Notes: generated from the letters alone by a model not told the origin. A DNA stretch of 64,000 bases from Polyangia bacterium (GCA_030429545.1 JAUIFF010000005.1:310001-374000), one strand, 5' to 3'. Numbered from the stretch's first letter, positions 25,964 to 35,443 are shown. Program-made: numbers and translations.

Positions 25964-27610
25964 GTGGATACCCCCACAACATCACGACTGCCGATCTTGC
26001 ACGGGGTAGGGGCTTTTTCGACGCCGCTTGCCGTCAGCTTGATCCATCCGCCCACGATCACTGCGCCCGCGAGTTTGAGCTACTACGGGGCGATACCTCC
26101 TCTTGGCCTGGCCTATATTGCCGGCGCCACACGGGCTGCTGGCCACCGGGTGCAGGTGATCGACGCCACCGGCGAAGCCCCCGAGCACTACGTCCGTCGG
26201 TCGACGCCGGTCGGTGATGTGGTTGTCCAGGGGCTGCCGATCGAGGCGATCATCGGGCGGCTGACGCCAGATTGCCAGGTGGTGGGTGTTTCGCACATGT
26301 TCCTGCACCAATGGCCGTGGTTACGCGAGTTTTTGGCGGCCCTACGCAGCGCCCGCCCGGATGTCGTGATTGTGGTTGGCGGCGAAAATGCGACGGCGTT
26401 TTGGCAGCAGTTGATGACCGAGTCGGCGGCCGTCGACCTGTGTGTGCTCGGGGAGGGGGAGCGGACATTTTTGGCCGTGCTCGGTGCGTTGAGCCAGCAA
26501 AAAACATGCATGCGCAAAGATCTTGCGAGCCGGCTTGCAGGTGTTGCGGGTATCGCCATCCGTGGGCCCGGTGGACCGCAAAAAACCGGTGCCGGACAGC
26601 GGATTGAAACCCTCGACGAGTTGCCACTCCCCGCCTGGGATTTGGTGCCAGTGGCCTCGTACCTCGATCGTGGCCATGGTAGCGGGGTACACCGCGGGCG
26701 TTCGATGCCGGTGTTGACCAGCCGCGGCTGTCCCTACCGCTGCACGTTTTGCTCGTCGCCGCAGATGTGGACAACCCGTTATCTGCGGCGAAGTCCCGAG
26801 CAGGTGGTCGACGAGATCGCCGAGCTCGTGCGCCGCTACCAGGTGACCAACGTCGACCTCAACGACCTCACGGCGATGTTGACCAAGGATTGGATCCTCG
26901 AGTTTTGCCGGGCGATCGAACGCCGCAACCTCGGGGTCAGTTGGCAGCTGCCCTCGGGGACACGTTCGGAGGCGGTCGACTTTGAGGCCGCCCAGGCCCT
27001 GTACCGCGCGGGCTGTCGCAACTTCACCTACGCGCCCGAAAGTGGCAGCCGCGACACCCTGCGGCGGATCAAAAAGAAGGTCAAACTCCCGGCGCTGCGG
27101 GCCTCGTTGAAGGCCTCGTTGCGGGCCGGGCTTTCGACCCATTGCAGCATTATTATCGGGTTTCCCCACGAGACCCCGCACGACCTGTGGCAGACCTACA
27201 AGCTCGTGCTCGGGCTTGCGGTCGATGGGCTGCACACCGTGGCTGTGATGGTGTTTGCGCCCTATCCCGGGTCGGAGGAATTTGCCGGGCTCCAACGCCG
27301 TGGGCAAATCGCGTTTGCCGAGCCCTATTACTACAGTTCGTTGTTGCGGGCGTCGAGTGGCTTACGTTCGTTTCATCCACAGTTGGGCCCGCGGGGATTG
27401 TTTACCCTACAAATGTTTTATCTGTGTAGTTTTTATGGTCTGCAATACACGTTGCGACCCTGGCGATTGGTGCGGTCGGTCGTCAACGCGGCGCGCGGGC
27501 ACCACGAAAGCGTGATGGATCAATTTTTGGCGACCAAGGCCAAACAGCTGTTCGGTGGCTTGCGTAGGCGATTGCTGCGAAAAACGCGAACCGCGACAGT
27601 TACCCCGTGA
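25964..27610 (+). CDS. B12-binding domain radical SAM enzyme
   Basis: 548 aa from GTG. The N-terminal domain has the cobalamin-binding outline (PPLGLAYIAGATRAAGH, VVGVSHMFLHQWPW, VVIVVGGENA, CVLGEGERTF). The core has SRGCPYRCTFC and APESGSRDTLRRIKKK, with GFPHETPHDLWQTY in the last third; this is the same B12-radical-SAM class as the 19691 gene, but with a different N-terminus. The C-terminal region (YTLRPWRLVRSVVNAARG) is basic and probably contacts membrane. Acts on an unknown lipid or natural-product substrate. It follows the GT39 pseudogene by 60 bp. Confidence 0.87.
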   Translation: MDTPTTSRLPILHGVGAFSTPLAVSLIHPPTITAPASLSYYGAIPPLGLAYIAGATRAAGHRVQVIDATGEAPEHYVRRSTPVGDVVVQGLPIEAIIGRLTPDCQVVGVSHMFLHQWPWLREFLAALRSARPDVVIVVGGENATAFWQQLMTESAAVDLCVLGEGERTFLAVLGALSQQKTCMRKDLASRLAGVAGIAIRGPGGPQKTGAGQRIETLDELPLPAWDLVPVASYLDRGHGSGVHRGRSMPVLTSRGCPYRCTFCSSPQMWTTRYLRRSPEQVVDEIAELVRRYQVTNVDLNDLTAMLTKDWILEFCRAIERRNLGVSWQLPSGTRSEAVDFEAAQALYRAGCRNFTYAPESGSRDTLRRIKKKVKLPALRASLKASLRAGLSTHCSIIIGFPHETPHDLWQTYKLVLGLAVDGLHTVAVMVFAPYPGSEEFAGLQRRGQIAFAEPYYYSSLLRASSGLRSFHPQLGPRGLFTLQMFYLCSFYGLQYTLRPWRLVRSVVNAARGHHESVMDQFLATKAKQLFGGLRRRLLRKTRTATVTP

Positions 27611-27709
27611 CGACGGTGTCATGGAGTTGGTCAGGTCACACCGCAAAAAGGTGTGCTTACATCTAAAGTAACTTGCTGCTGCACAAAAATCCTGTGTTAG
27701 CGTCGGGCC
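27611..27709 (+). promoter_or_regulatory. Upstream region of sigma-factor gene
   Basis: 99 bp, AT-richer than its surroundings, with TGTGCTTACA near 27651 and TGCTGCTGCA at 27674-27683, both near or relaxed matches to the dispersed dyad. A promoter is expected here but no consensus can be fixed. Confidence 0.3.
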
Positions 27710-28648
27710 ATGGATGTCGCCCAGTTTGAGCAGCATCGAGTTGCCCTCACAGGCCATTGCTACCGCATGCTCGGGTCTGCCGTCGATAGCGACGATGCGG
27801 TCCAGGAAACCATGATTCGCGCGTGGCGGGCATTTGCACGGTTTGAGGGGCGCAGCTCAGTCCGCACGTGGCTCTACCGCATTGCCACCAACGTTTGCCT
27901 CGACGCCCTGGCATCTCGCAAACGCCGCGCGCGTCCGTTTGAAGGTGTTGGGCCGGGCAGCGTGGGCGACCCGTTGGTCGAGCGGCCAGCCAGCCATTGG
28001 CTCGAGCCAATCCCGGATAGCCAGGTGTTGCCCGAGCACGATCCCGCGGCCCAGACCCTGCGACGCGAAAGTGTGCGCCTTGCCTTTATCGCGGCCTTGC
28101 AGCACCTGCCACCCAAACAGCGGGCAGTGTTGTTGCTGACACAAGTACTTGGGTGGTCGGCAGCCGAGGTTGCCGATTGTTTGCAGACCTCGGTTGCCGC
28201 CGTCAACAGTGCCCTGCAACGTGCGCGGTCGACCATGCGGACTGTCGACACCGGGGTCGGGGCCGAGCCGCTCACTGGTGAACAGGAGGCACTGCTCGAG
28301 CGCTATGTCACCGCGTTTGAGTGCTACGACGTCGACGGCCTCACCTCGTTGATGTGTGAAGATGCAACATTGTCGATGCCGCCCTACACCATGTGGCTGC
28401 AGGGGCCACAGGTCATTGGCCAGTGGCTGCGCGGGCGTGGGATCGGGTGCAAGGGCTCGCGGTTGGTCCCAACCCGGGCCAACGGACTGCCGGCGTTTGG
28501 CCAGTACCGCCAGGGTCCGCCGGGCGAGCCCCACCGGCCGTGGTCGCTGATTGTGTTGGAGCTTCGCGGGCCCCGGATTTTGGCGTGGAATGCCTTTTTA
28601 GACACCGAGCGGCTATTTGTCCGGTTTGGTTTGCCGCCCGAGTTGTGA
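27710..28648 (+). CDS. ECF-type sigma-70 factor with SnoaL-like C-terminal domain
   Basis: 312 aa. Sigma region 2 occupies residues about 8-75 ([34 protein letters not shown]). Region 4 occupies about 120-180 ([38 protein letters not shown]). The last 110 residues form a SnoaL/NTF2-like domain ([26 protein letters not shown]), the organisation of the SigX5/TIGR02960-type group, where the tail modulates activity instead of a separate anti-sigma factor. It is followed directly by a VOC gene, a common partner arrangement for this group. Confidence 0.88.
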   Translation: MDVAQFEQHRVALTGHCYRMLGSAVDSDDAVQETMIRAWRAFARFEGRSSVRTWLYRIATNVCLDALASRKRRARPFEGVGPGSVGDPLVERPASHWLEPIPDSQVLPEHDPAAQTLRRESVRLAFIAALQHLPPKQRAVLLLTQVLGWSAAEVADCLQTSVAAVNSALQRARSTMRTVDTGVGAEPLTGEQEALLERYVTAFECYDVDGLTSLMCEDATLSMPPYTMWLQGPQVIGQWLRGRGIGCKGSRLVPTRANGLPAFGQYRQGPPGEPHRPWSLIVLELRGPRILAWNAFLDTERLFVRFGLPPEL

Positions 28649-28676
28649 GCGACCAAAAAAATATGTGGGATGGGCG

Positions 28677-29129
28677 ATGAGTTTGTCGCGGGCCAGCGGT
28701 CCAACCCGTATGCAACAACCGAAAGCCCGTGGGCTGTACCTCAACCTCGCCGTCAAAGACCTCCCCCGCAGTCGAGCCTTTTTTGAAGAGCTCGGGTTTG
28801 ACTTCAACGAGCAGTTTTGCAACGAGCAGGCTGGCGCCATGGTGATCAACGAAACCACCGGGGTGATGCTGCTGGTCGAGCCGTTTTTTGCGACGTTTAC
28901 CCGCAAGCCGTTGTGCGACACCTCGACCCATACCGAGGCGCTCGTTGCCATCACCTGCGACACCCGCGAGGAGGTCGATAGCCTGGTCGAGCGGGCACTG
29001 ACCCTCGGCGCGACCGTGGCCATCGAGCCTGTCGATCGCGGGGTGATGTACTCGCGGAGCTTCTACGACCTCGACCATCACCACTGGGAAGTGCTGTGGA
29101 TGGACCCTGCTGCGTTTTCGCCGAATTAA
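28677..29129 (+). CDS. VOC (glyoxalase/bleomycin-resistance fold) protein
   Basis: 150 aa from the ATG at 28677; an ATG at 28710 (MQQPKARGLYLNLAV) is also possible. It has two betaalphabetabetabeta units: YLNLAVKDLPRSRAFFEELGF and ALVAITCDTREEVDSLVERAL, ending FYDLDHHHWEVLWMDP. The metal-binding Glu and His positions are partly preserved. The enzymatic activity cannot be inferred. It is 28 bp downstream of the ECF sigma gene and likely cotranscribed with it. Confidence 0.85.
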   Translation: MSLSRASGPTRMQQPKARGLYLNLAVKDLPRSRAFFEELGFDFNEQFCNEQAGAMVINETTGVMLLVEPFFATFTRKPLCDTSTHTEALVAITCDTREEVDSLVERALTLGATVAIEPVDRGVMYSRSFYDLDHHHWEVLWMDPAAFSPN

Positions 29130-29522
29130 TCGCAGATAAAGATGTAGGCACATGGAGGTTGCCCTGCGTGTGCCTGCGGCGTTGCCACGATTCTGTGGAC
29201 CAGTTTGTATAAGCATGTTTTCGAGCTAGCCGGCGACCCGGCCGAGGTCTTGCCTTCGGCCCGGGAGCCGTTTGCAGGGTATGCTCGGGTAGGTGACATC
29301 GGGTCGCACACTGGCGAACGCGCGGAGCGAAAAGGTGCGAGCGACGTAACCGGCATCACGTGCCAAGGTTGCGCCCGTGACGTGGAGCCATGCGCGGGGA
29401 AGTGCCGGCGCGCGTCCACAGGCCACCCATATGGCGACCGCAAATTTTGGTAGCGGGCAAATGGCGGACATCCGGGGTAGCCGTTTTGGGACATTGCTGC
29501 TAGCGTAGATTCGCAGTTGATC
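29130..29522. other. Intergenic region without recognisable gene
   Basis: About 390 bp. It contains one relaxed dyad copy (29206-29215). The ORFs crossing it on both strands have no protein-like pattern. The promoter for the 29523-30879 pair should lie in the last 100 bp. Confidence 0.4.
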
Positions 29523-30140
29523 ATGAATGCGCCCTGGCCTCCCTATCCCCCTGGATCCCCACCGCCTCCGGGGATTTCGGTCAACGGTCCCGGGATCCAT
29601 ATCCACACCCACACGACCGGACCCGGATATCCGCCGGCAATGCCTCACCCGGGGCACCGGCAAACACCCGATCACGCGACGGAGTTTAGCGACCAAACCC
29701 GGACGTGGGTTGCCAATGCCCACCGGCGGCGGGGGCCGGCAGTGTTTGGCTTGGGCCTCGGAGGGCTTGCGGTCTTGATGTTGACGATGGTTGGCTGGAC
29801 GGTGATGCAGCTGCCACTGTTTTTCCTGATAGGTCCCGCGTTCGCCGGTGTCGGGATGTTGCTCGGTGCCGGTTACTTTGCGCTGGCCAGTAAACCCCCG
29901 GCGCAGCAACTCGAAGCCAAACTCGAACGCCGGTTGCTCGCCCTGGCCAAGGCCAAGGGTGGTGTTGTCACGGTTTCTGACGCAGCGTTGCATTTACATG
30001 TTTCCCTCGCCCAGGCCGAGGACGCCCTCGGAGAAATGCTGCATTCTGGGCATGTCGATATCGACAACGACCCCGAGACCGGGGCCGTCATTTATGTATT
30101 TCGCGACTGGGCCAAGGCCCTGCCGGCGGCGCAAAGGTAA
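29523..30140 (+). CDS. Membrane protein with Pro-rich N-terminus
   Basis: 205 aa from the ATG at 29523; two more codons from a TTG are in frame. Residues 1-60 are Pro/His/Gly-rich. Two hydrophobic helices follow ([41 protein letters not shown]), then a cytosolic domain with a winged-helix-like pattern ([34 protein letters not shown]). Two genes in the same direction overlap or abut: the TM2-domain gene starts 1 bp after this stop. Function unknown. Confidence 0.7.
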   Translation: MNAPWPPYPPGSPPPPGISVNGPGIHIHTHTTGPGYPPAMPHPGHRQTPDHATEFSDQTRTWVANAHRRRGPAVFGLGLGGLAVLMLTMVGWTVMQLPLFFLIGPAFAGVGMLLGAGYFALASKPPAQQLEAKLERRLLALAKAKGGVVTVSDAALHLHVSLAQAEDALGEMLHSGHVDIDNDPETGAVIYVFRDWAKALPAAQR

Positions 30141-30141
30141 T

Positions 30142-30879
30142 ATGAACGATCCCAACAACCGGCCCAATGCCCAATCGCCGCAGGCGGGAGCCCCCGCTCC
30201 GGGCTATCCCCAGGGACAGGTTCATCCTGGGGCCTATCCACCCCCGGGCTACCCGCAGCAGGGCAACGGGCATCCGCACCAAGGCTACCCACAGCAGGGA
30301 GCCGGGCAGCATCCACCCCCGGGTTACCCGCAGCAGGGCAACGGGCATCCGCAGCAGGGTTATCCGCCTGGGTATGGACAGCCGCAGGCCTATCCGCCCC
30401 AACCGGGGCAGGCCTATCCGACCTATCCCCAGGGACAGCAACAGCATCCTGCGCAGGGCTACCCCCCAGGGCACCCGCAGGCCTACCCGTTGGCTGTGCG
30501 GCCACAGCCCGGCGCCGTCGCACCCTACCAACAGCCAGGTTATCCCGGCTATCCTGGCTACCCGCAGCATGGCCAGGGCCACCATTATCCGCCCCCCCCG
30601 ATCAATGTGGTGGTTCAAAACAATATGGTGCCCTACGGCCAGCACGCCCTGGTCAAAGTCGCCGATCGCAACAAGTGGGTGGCAACACTCCTGGCATTTT
30701 TTGTTGGGGGCTTTGGCGGCCACAAGTTCTACCTGGGCAACACCGGGGCCGGGGTTGTCTACCTGCTGTTTTTCTGGACCGGCGTGCCATTTTTCATCAG
30801 TTTCATCGAGATGCTGATTTTGGCGATGATGAGCGAGCGCGAGTTTGAGGTTCGCTACAACACCGTCCTGGCCCGCTAA
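30142..30879 (+). CDS. TM2-domain protein with PGYPQQG repeats
   Basis: 245 aa from the ATG at 30142, preceded by AAAGG at a good spacing; the frame is open farther upstream but that part is shadow sequence. About 150 residues of Pro/Gln/Gly/Tyr repeats are followed by a TM2 domain: [22 protein letters not shown] and [20 protein letters not shown], with the [11 protein letters not shown] lead-in. In the DNA, a 75-bp unit is duplicated at 30237 and 30312 with near identity over 41 bp. Possibly a small envelope protein working with its upstream neighbour. Confidence 0.82.
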   Translation: MNDPNNRPNAQSPQAGAPAPGYPQGQVHPGAYPPPGYPQQGNGHPHQGYPQQGAGQHPPPGYPQQGNGHPQQGYPPGYGQPQAYPPQPGQAYPTYPQGQQQHPAQGYPPGHPQAYPLAVRPQPGAVAPYQQPGYPGYPGYPQHGQGHHYPPPPINVVVQNNMVPYGQHALVKVADRNKWVATLLAFFVGGFGGHKFYLGNTGAGVVYLLFFWTGVPFFISFIEMLILAMMSEREFEVRYNTVLAR

Positions 30880-30919
30880 CGGGCGGGCGCGGCTGCCAAG
30901 GTCCGTGCATATAAAAATA

Positions 30920-30946
30920 CCGCGGACATTGCCGCGGCATCTTTTT
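30920..30946 (+). terminator. Probable rho-independent terminator
   Basis: CCGCGG (30920-30925) and CCGCGG (30932-30937) form a 6-bp GC stem around a 6-nt loop, followed by CATC and a run of five T (30942-30946). It lies just after the TM2 gene and between convergent genes. Confidence 0.5.
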
Positions 30947-30963
30947 GGTCGGGAGCCCCTAGC

Positions 30964-32328
30964 CTAGGGATTGACGTGTGCGGTGTTGCCCTCGACCAGG
31001 TCTGTGACCCACTCGTGGAGCTTGACCCCGTCGACTTCGGTGCTGAAAAACCCATCGCCACCAATCCATGTGTGGGTGGTGGAGTCGATGAAGTAGCTGC
31101 CCCAAATCGGCGAGCCGTCGAGCACGTTGTCGCGGAAGTCGTACAGCCCGTCCTCAAAAAACCATGCTTCCATCGACTGCGGAATCAGGCTCGGGCCGCA
31201 CGGGTCGTCGTTGGGCTCGGTGATGCCGTAGCCAAAAAACAGGCGAATGACATTGTCGGCGGTCGACGAGATCAGGGCCATTTTTTGGTCGCCGTGTTTG
31301 TCGGCGAGGTACGGGGCGAGCTCGTAAATACCACCGCCATCGGGGCCAAAACAGCCGCTGCAGGCCTCGGGAAGGGTTTCGTCAAAGCCCCACAACTCGC
31401 GCCATTGTTTTTGCAAACACGCGTGCAGGTAGGCGTCGGAAAGCGGCGGGCCGGAGTCGTCGAGCAGGGTCACCGTGGTGTTGGGGAACGCGTCGGCGAT
31501 GCGGTCGTAGTTGAGGGCGGCACCAAATCCACCGGCACTCTCACCGGTCACCAGCACCTGTTCGGCGTCGATAAACGTCGGCACCACCCGCTCTAAGAAC
31601 ATCGTGACGTTGTCAAACCCGACAAAGTCCTGCATCCCGAGACCATTGACCGGCATGCCCGGGTTGCTGCCAAAGTGGACGTCGCCGGTGCAGTAGGGGA
31701 TGAAGATGTGACTCCAGTTGTAGGTCGGGTTGTTGGAGTCGTTCGGGTTAAAGATGCCCGATTGGCCACCTTGGTTGGCAAATCCACCGAAGTCGAGTTG
31801 GCCGTAGGTACCCGGGTTGAGGCCGCAGGTGGTGGCGTTGAAGCACGCCCCGCCGCCCATAAAGTAGATCACGACCTTGTTGACGTCGCCGTAGCGCACG
31901 CCAATGCCGGTGGGTGTGCCGGTACGGCAGCGGGATTCGGGGAAGTCGATCCAGTTCCACTCGCCAACCGGGGCATCGGGCAGGGGGTCGCCGTCCCAGG
32001 GCGAATCGGTCGTCGAAGTTGAGGTGTCTTCAGAGTCAGATTCGGATTCGGTCCCGGTGGGTCCCTCGGTTGTCTCGGTCGATTCGGAGTCGGAGTCGGA
32101 GTCGGATTCGCTGCCGGTCGGACCCTCGGTTGTTTCGCTCTCACCGGAGCTGTCGGTCGAGTCGTCGGTCGTACCGGTCGATTCGCCGCCACTGGTGTCG
32201 GTGTCGTCCTCGGTGTCGCTCTCGGTCCCCTCGACCGTGTCTTCCGAACCGTCCGAACACCCGGCGAGTACCAGCGCTCCGGATAGGGAAAGCAAGGAGG
32301 ACGACAACAACGCAGAGGCCAACTTCAT
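30964..32328 (-). CDS. Pectin-acetylesterase/Notum-like lipoprotein
   Basis: 454 aa from the ATG at 32326-32328. The signal peptide ends in the lipobox LVLAGC, followed by about 100 residues of Ser/Asp/Glu/Thr linker. The catalytic part carries VVIYFMGGGACFN (oxyanion hole region), IPYCTGDVHFG and the nucleophile GESAGGFGAAL, and HTW near the C-terminus as a candidate His, the pattern of the pectin-acetylesterase (PAE)/Notum serine carboxylesterases. It probably deacylates polysaccharide or lipid-linked substrates at the cell surface. It is arranged in tandem with a paralogue at 32459. Confidence 0.82.
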   Translation of the reverse strand: MKLASALLSSSLLSLSGALVLAGCSDGSEDTVEGTESDTEDDTDTSGGESTGTTDDSTDSSGESETTEGPTGSESDSDSDSESTETTEGPTGTESESDSEDTSTSTTDSPWDGDPLPDAPVGEWNWIDFPESRCRTGTPTGIGVRYGDVNKVVIYFMGGGACFNATTCGLNPGTYGQLDFGGFANQGGQSGIFNPNDSNNPTYNWSHIFIPYCTGDVHFGSNPGMPVNGLGMQDFVGFDNVTMFLERVVPTFIDAEQVLVTGESAGGFGAALNYDRIADAFPNTTVTLLDDSGPPLSDAYLHACLQKQWRELWGFDETLPEACSGCFGPDGGGIYELAPYLADKHGDQKMALISSTADNVIRLFFGYGITEPNDDPCGPSLIPQSMEAWFFEDGLYDFRDNVLDGSPIWGSYFIDSTTHTWIGGDGFFSTEVDGVKLHEWVTDLVEGNTAHVNP

Positions 32329-32458
32329 GGCGAAATGGTAACGGATTTCGCCCGCGTCGGTCGGCTGTTTTACCGCGGCCACGGCCACCCTCGTGGGGTG
32401 GCTGCTAATGACCTGGATTTATTGCGTCTTGCCGTAAGTCCGGCCGGCAGATGTACTA

Positions 32459-33829
32459 TCACGGGCTGACGTGTGAGGTATTGCCTTCGAGGTGGTTGCG
32501 GACCCAATCGACCAGGCGAATGCCATTGACCTGCTTGAGGTAGTAGTCGGGGAAGCTCAGGTATGTGTGGGTGATGCCACCCATAATGTAGCTACCCCAG
32601 ACATCGGAGTTTCCGAGTTCGTCACGCAGGGCATAGATACCCTCCTCAAAGTACCCGCCGTTCATCGGCAGCTCAAAGATCCCATCGGGGCAGTGCTCGC
32701 CGCCCTCGTTTTGGATGCCGTAGCCAAAGAAGGTCCGGATGATGACATCGCGTTCGGCGGTGATAAGCCCGAGTGATTGGTCGTGGTGCTTTTCGGCCAG
32801 GAAGTGCGCGAGGTTGTAGATACCGCCGCCGTCGTCGGCAAAGCACCCCTCGCAATCCTGCGGCAGGGTCATGTCGAGGTTGTACAGCTCGCGCCAGGCC
32901 GTTTGCATGCACGGCACCAGCCACGGGTCGGTCAGCGGTGGGCCGGAGTCGTCGATCAGCGAGACCTTGGCCTCGCCAAACGCATCGGCCACCCGGTCGT
33001 AGTTGAACGCGGCCCCAAACCCCCCGGCACTGATTCCGGTGACGAGCACGTGCGAGGTGTCCTCGAAGGTCGGGACAATCCGCTGCAAAAAGTGGCCGAA
33101 GTTGCGGTAGCCGACAAACTGCTGGGGTTCGTCCACCAGGTACCCGGGCACGAAGGTATCGGGGCTATCGCCGGCGTGGACATCACCTGTGCAATAGGGC
33201 ACGTAGATAAAGTTCCAGTCGCGGACCGGGTTGTCGCTGTTGTTGGTACTAAAGATCCCGCCCTGCAAGATGGTGTTTTGCCAGATCACGTCAAACACCA
33301 ACTCGTCGAAGTGGGCGAAGCTGGCGTAAAACAGGCCACAGGTGGCGTCGTTGAAGCAGCCGCCACCGCCCTCAAAAAAGATCACGACCTTGTCCGACAG
33401 GCCATAGCGCACCCCAATCCCGGTTTTGGTGCCGTCGATGCACTTGGCCTCGGGAAAGTCGACCCAGTTCCACTCGCCCGGCGGGGCCTCGGGCAGGGGG
33501 TCGCCGTCGTAAATAGGTCCCGGGTCGCCGGTGGTTTCCGTATCGGTATCGGTGTCGGTATCGGATGCGCTGTCGTCGGTTGTCGAGGAACTTCCGTCGG
33601 TCGAGGAGCTGTCGGTCTCGCCCTGTGACCCACTTGGCCCGGCACTGGTCTGCGAGGTGGCCTCGGTCGTTGCCGGGTTCGATGTATCTGCACCCGTCTC
33701 AGAGTCTACACTGTCGCTGTCACTGGCCGTATCGCTACTTCCCCCCGGATTTTCGGCTCCACACGCGGGAAGCAGGAGGGGAAGGCACAACAGACCCATG
33801 TGTAGGGGCAACGAACGCGACCGCAACAT
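32459..33829 (-). CDS. Pectin-acetylesterase/Notum-like lipoprotein, paralogue
   Basis: 456 aa from the ATG at 33827-33829, upstream paralogue of the preceding entry on the same strand. Lipobox LLLPAC, then an Asp/Ser/Thr-rich linker with SD/TDTD repeats. It has the same catalytic framework: VVIFFEGGGGCFN, YCTGDVHAG, GISAGGFGAAFNYD, and THTYLSF. The nucleophile elbow is GISAGG rather than GESAGG. Both retain the full set of conserved Cys. Each gene has its own signal peptide, about 130 bp apart, so they may be separately transcribed. Confidence 0.82.
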   Translation of the reverse strand: MLRSRSLPLHMGLLCLPLLLPACGAENPGGSSDTASDSDSVDSETGADTSNPATTEATSQTSAGPSGSQGETDSSSTDGSSSTTDDSASDTDTDTDTETTGDPGPIYDGDPLPEAPPGEWNWVDFPEAKCIDGTKTGIGVRYGLSDKVVIFFEGGGGCFNDATCGLFYASFAHFDELVFDVIWQNTILQGGIFSTNNSDNPVRDWNFIYVPYCTGDVHAGDSPDTFVPGYLVDEPQQFVGYRNFGHFLQRIVPTFEDTSHVLVTGISAGGFGAAFNYDRVADAFGEAKVSLIDDSGPPLTDPWLVPCMQTAWRELYNLDMTLPQDCEGCFADDGGGIYNLAHFLAEKHHDQSLGLITAERDVIIRTFFGYGIQNEGGEHCPDGIFELPMNGGYFEEGIYALRDELGNSDVWGSYIMGGITHTYLSFPDYYLKQVNGIRLVDWVRNHLEGNTSHVSP

Positions 33830-34041
33830 GGGCGTGATGATACAAATATCGGTAGCGAGCAACAGTCCCGCGGGCGTGAGGCAACCGGATTGTTTTCATA
33901 TGCAGATATTTTGAGTGTCGACACTGGTCTGGGCTACCGCCCTCTGGGGATGGTCGGGAACAGCCACCTATATCGGGCCAGGTTGACGGCCGCGAAAAAT
34001 CCGGCTACAACCGCGGTGTTTCGTTAGCCGGTAAAAACCTG

Positions 34042-34869
34042 ATGTTTGACTATCTTGTAATCCTCGACTTTGAGGCCACTTGCGATAATCGATCGCGGAT
34101 GGACCCCCAGGAAATTATTGAGTTCCCGTCGGTCCTCTACGATGTTGAAACGCGCGAGGTGGTCGATGAATTTTCAACCTTTGTCCGCCCCGAACACCAC
34201 CCACAGCTGACCGCTTTTTGTACTGAACTCACCGGGATAACCCAGGCCGAGGTCGCCGACGCGCCCCCGTTTCGTGGAGTTTTGCACCAACACATCGCCT
34301 GGCTTTCCGACCATGGCCTGTTGCAGCCGGGACGGGCAGAGCGCTTTGCCCTGGTGACCTGTGGCGACTGGGACCTCAATGCCATGCTGCCGCAGCAGTG
34401 CGAGGTGGCTGGGGTTTCGATTGGTGAGTTGCCCGCCTGTTACCGCCGGTGGATCAATATCAAGCACATCTTTGAGGCGACCTTGCACAAGCGGGCCGGC
34501 GGGATGGTGTCGATGTTGCGGCAGCTCAACCTCAAGCTCGAAGGCCGTCACCACCGGGGGATCGACGACTGTCGCAACATCACCCGGATCGCCCGCGAGC
34601 TTCAGGCCCGGGGTGCCGAGTTTAAGATCACCAAAAAGCTCAGTGCCTCGCGCTACCCACCGCTGGCCTTAGAGCTTGTCGCCGGTGAACGGGTGGAGGC
34701 CATGACTTTGCAAAAGCGAACCGTCGCCAGTCTTTTGGGACAGGCTTGTAGCTTGTTTCGGGCCAAGGTCGTCGCGCTCAAAACCGAGGATGGGCAGCTG
34801 CTCGACGATGAACGGCTGTTGGTCCTACGCCCGCAAACCCGCCTAGAAGTTGTCTTTCGCGGCAGCTAG
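34042..34869 (+). CDS. DEDDh exonuclease (ERI1/KapD-like) with beta-grasp tail
   Basis: 275 aa. Exo I: VILDFEATCD (Asp9, Glu11). Exo II: TCGDWDLN. Exo III: RHHRGIDDC with His and Asp. This is the DEDDh 3'-5' exonuclease fold, closest in style to ERI1/KapD proteins that act on RNA or DNA 3' ends. The C-terminal 55 residues (VEAMTLQKRTVASLLGQACS; VVALKTEDGQLLDDE; LRPQTRLEVVF) form a predicted beta-grasp fold reminiscent of CIDE-N domains. No signal peptide; cytosolic. Convergent with the peptide deformylase gene. Confidence 0.83.
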   Translation: MFDYLVILDFEATCDNRSRMDPQEIIEFPSVLYDVETREVVDEFSTFVRPEHHPQLTAFCTELTGITQAEVADAPPFRGVLHQHIAWLSDHGLLQPGRAERFALVTCGDWDLNAMLPQQCEVAGVSIGELPACYRRWINIKHIFEATLHKRAGGMVSMLRQLNLKLEGRHHRGIDDCRNITRIARELQARGAEFKITKKLSASRYPPLALELVAGERVEAMTLQKRTVASLLGQACSLFRAKVVALKTEDGQLLDDERLLVLRPQTRLEVVFRGS

Positions 34870-34912
34870 TTATTGGGGGAATTCTTGCACGAAGCAGCTC
34901 GCCCGCGGGTGT

Positions 34913-35443
34913 TCACCCCGAGGGCTGACTTGCTATGTGGCGCTCGTACTGCGAGCGCAGGGCAAACGGATTGTTGCCACTGGCACGATCGACGGCGAGG
35001 ATGCCATCTAGGTGGTCGATCTCGTGTTGCAACAACTCGGCCACCGCGGGGTCGCGCACCTCCCATTTAATTGTATTTCCATCTAAATCGCGGTGTTCAA
35101 CATCGATGGCCCGGTGGCGCGTCACCTGGACAAGTAGGTCGGGAAAACTCAGGCAATCGTCCCACAGGCTAAAAAGCTCCGGGCTGCGAAAGCGGATGAC
35201 CGGGTCGACAAGGGTGGTGGGTGTGCCGAGGTCGAGGGCGATGAGCCGGTAGCGCATGCCGAGTTGGGTGGCGGCAATGGCCCGGCCAAATCCCCGCTGC
35301 TGGCGAAAGGCCGCAAGCACGCGATGCATACGCTCGGCCATGTGCCGGAACTCGTGGTTGCCAAGGTTCTCGCCGACAGCGATTGCCGGCACCCGAAGTT
35401 GTGGGTCTCCGAGCTGGAGGATGCGTTCACCGGCGAGTTTCAT
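34913..35443 (-). CDS. def: Peptide deformylase, divergent motifs
   Basis: 176 aa. The metal motif LLQHEIDHLDG is intact (HEXXH), and the Cys ligand is in DDCLSFP, where typical enzymes have EGCLS. Motif 1 reads GFGRAIAATQLG where GxGLAAPQxG is usual; the catalytic Gln is retained. So it is a Def-family protein with all metal and catalytic residues but an altered EG pair and a Thr for Pro. It may be a secondary deformylase or one with other specificity. The N-terminus (MKLAGERILQLGDPQLRVPA) is normal. It is convergent with the exonuclease gene. Confidence 0.82.
   Translation of the reverse strand: MKLAGERILQLGDPQLRVPAIAVGENLGNHEFRHMAERMHRVLAAFRQQRGFGRAIAATQLGMRYRLIALDLGTPTTLVDPVIRFRSPELFSLWDDCLSFPDLLVQVTRHRAIDVEHRDLDGNTIKWEVRDPAVAELLQHEIDHLDGILAVDRASGNNPFALRSQYERHIASQPSG

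Noticed and set aside
27674..27683. TGCTGCTGCA as a dyad copy
   Set aside because: It fits the relaxed pattern but is a plain TGC triplet repeat; I give it no weight as evidence.
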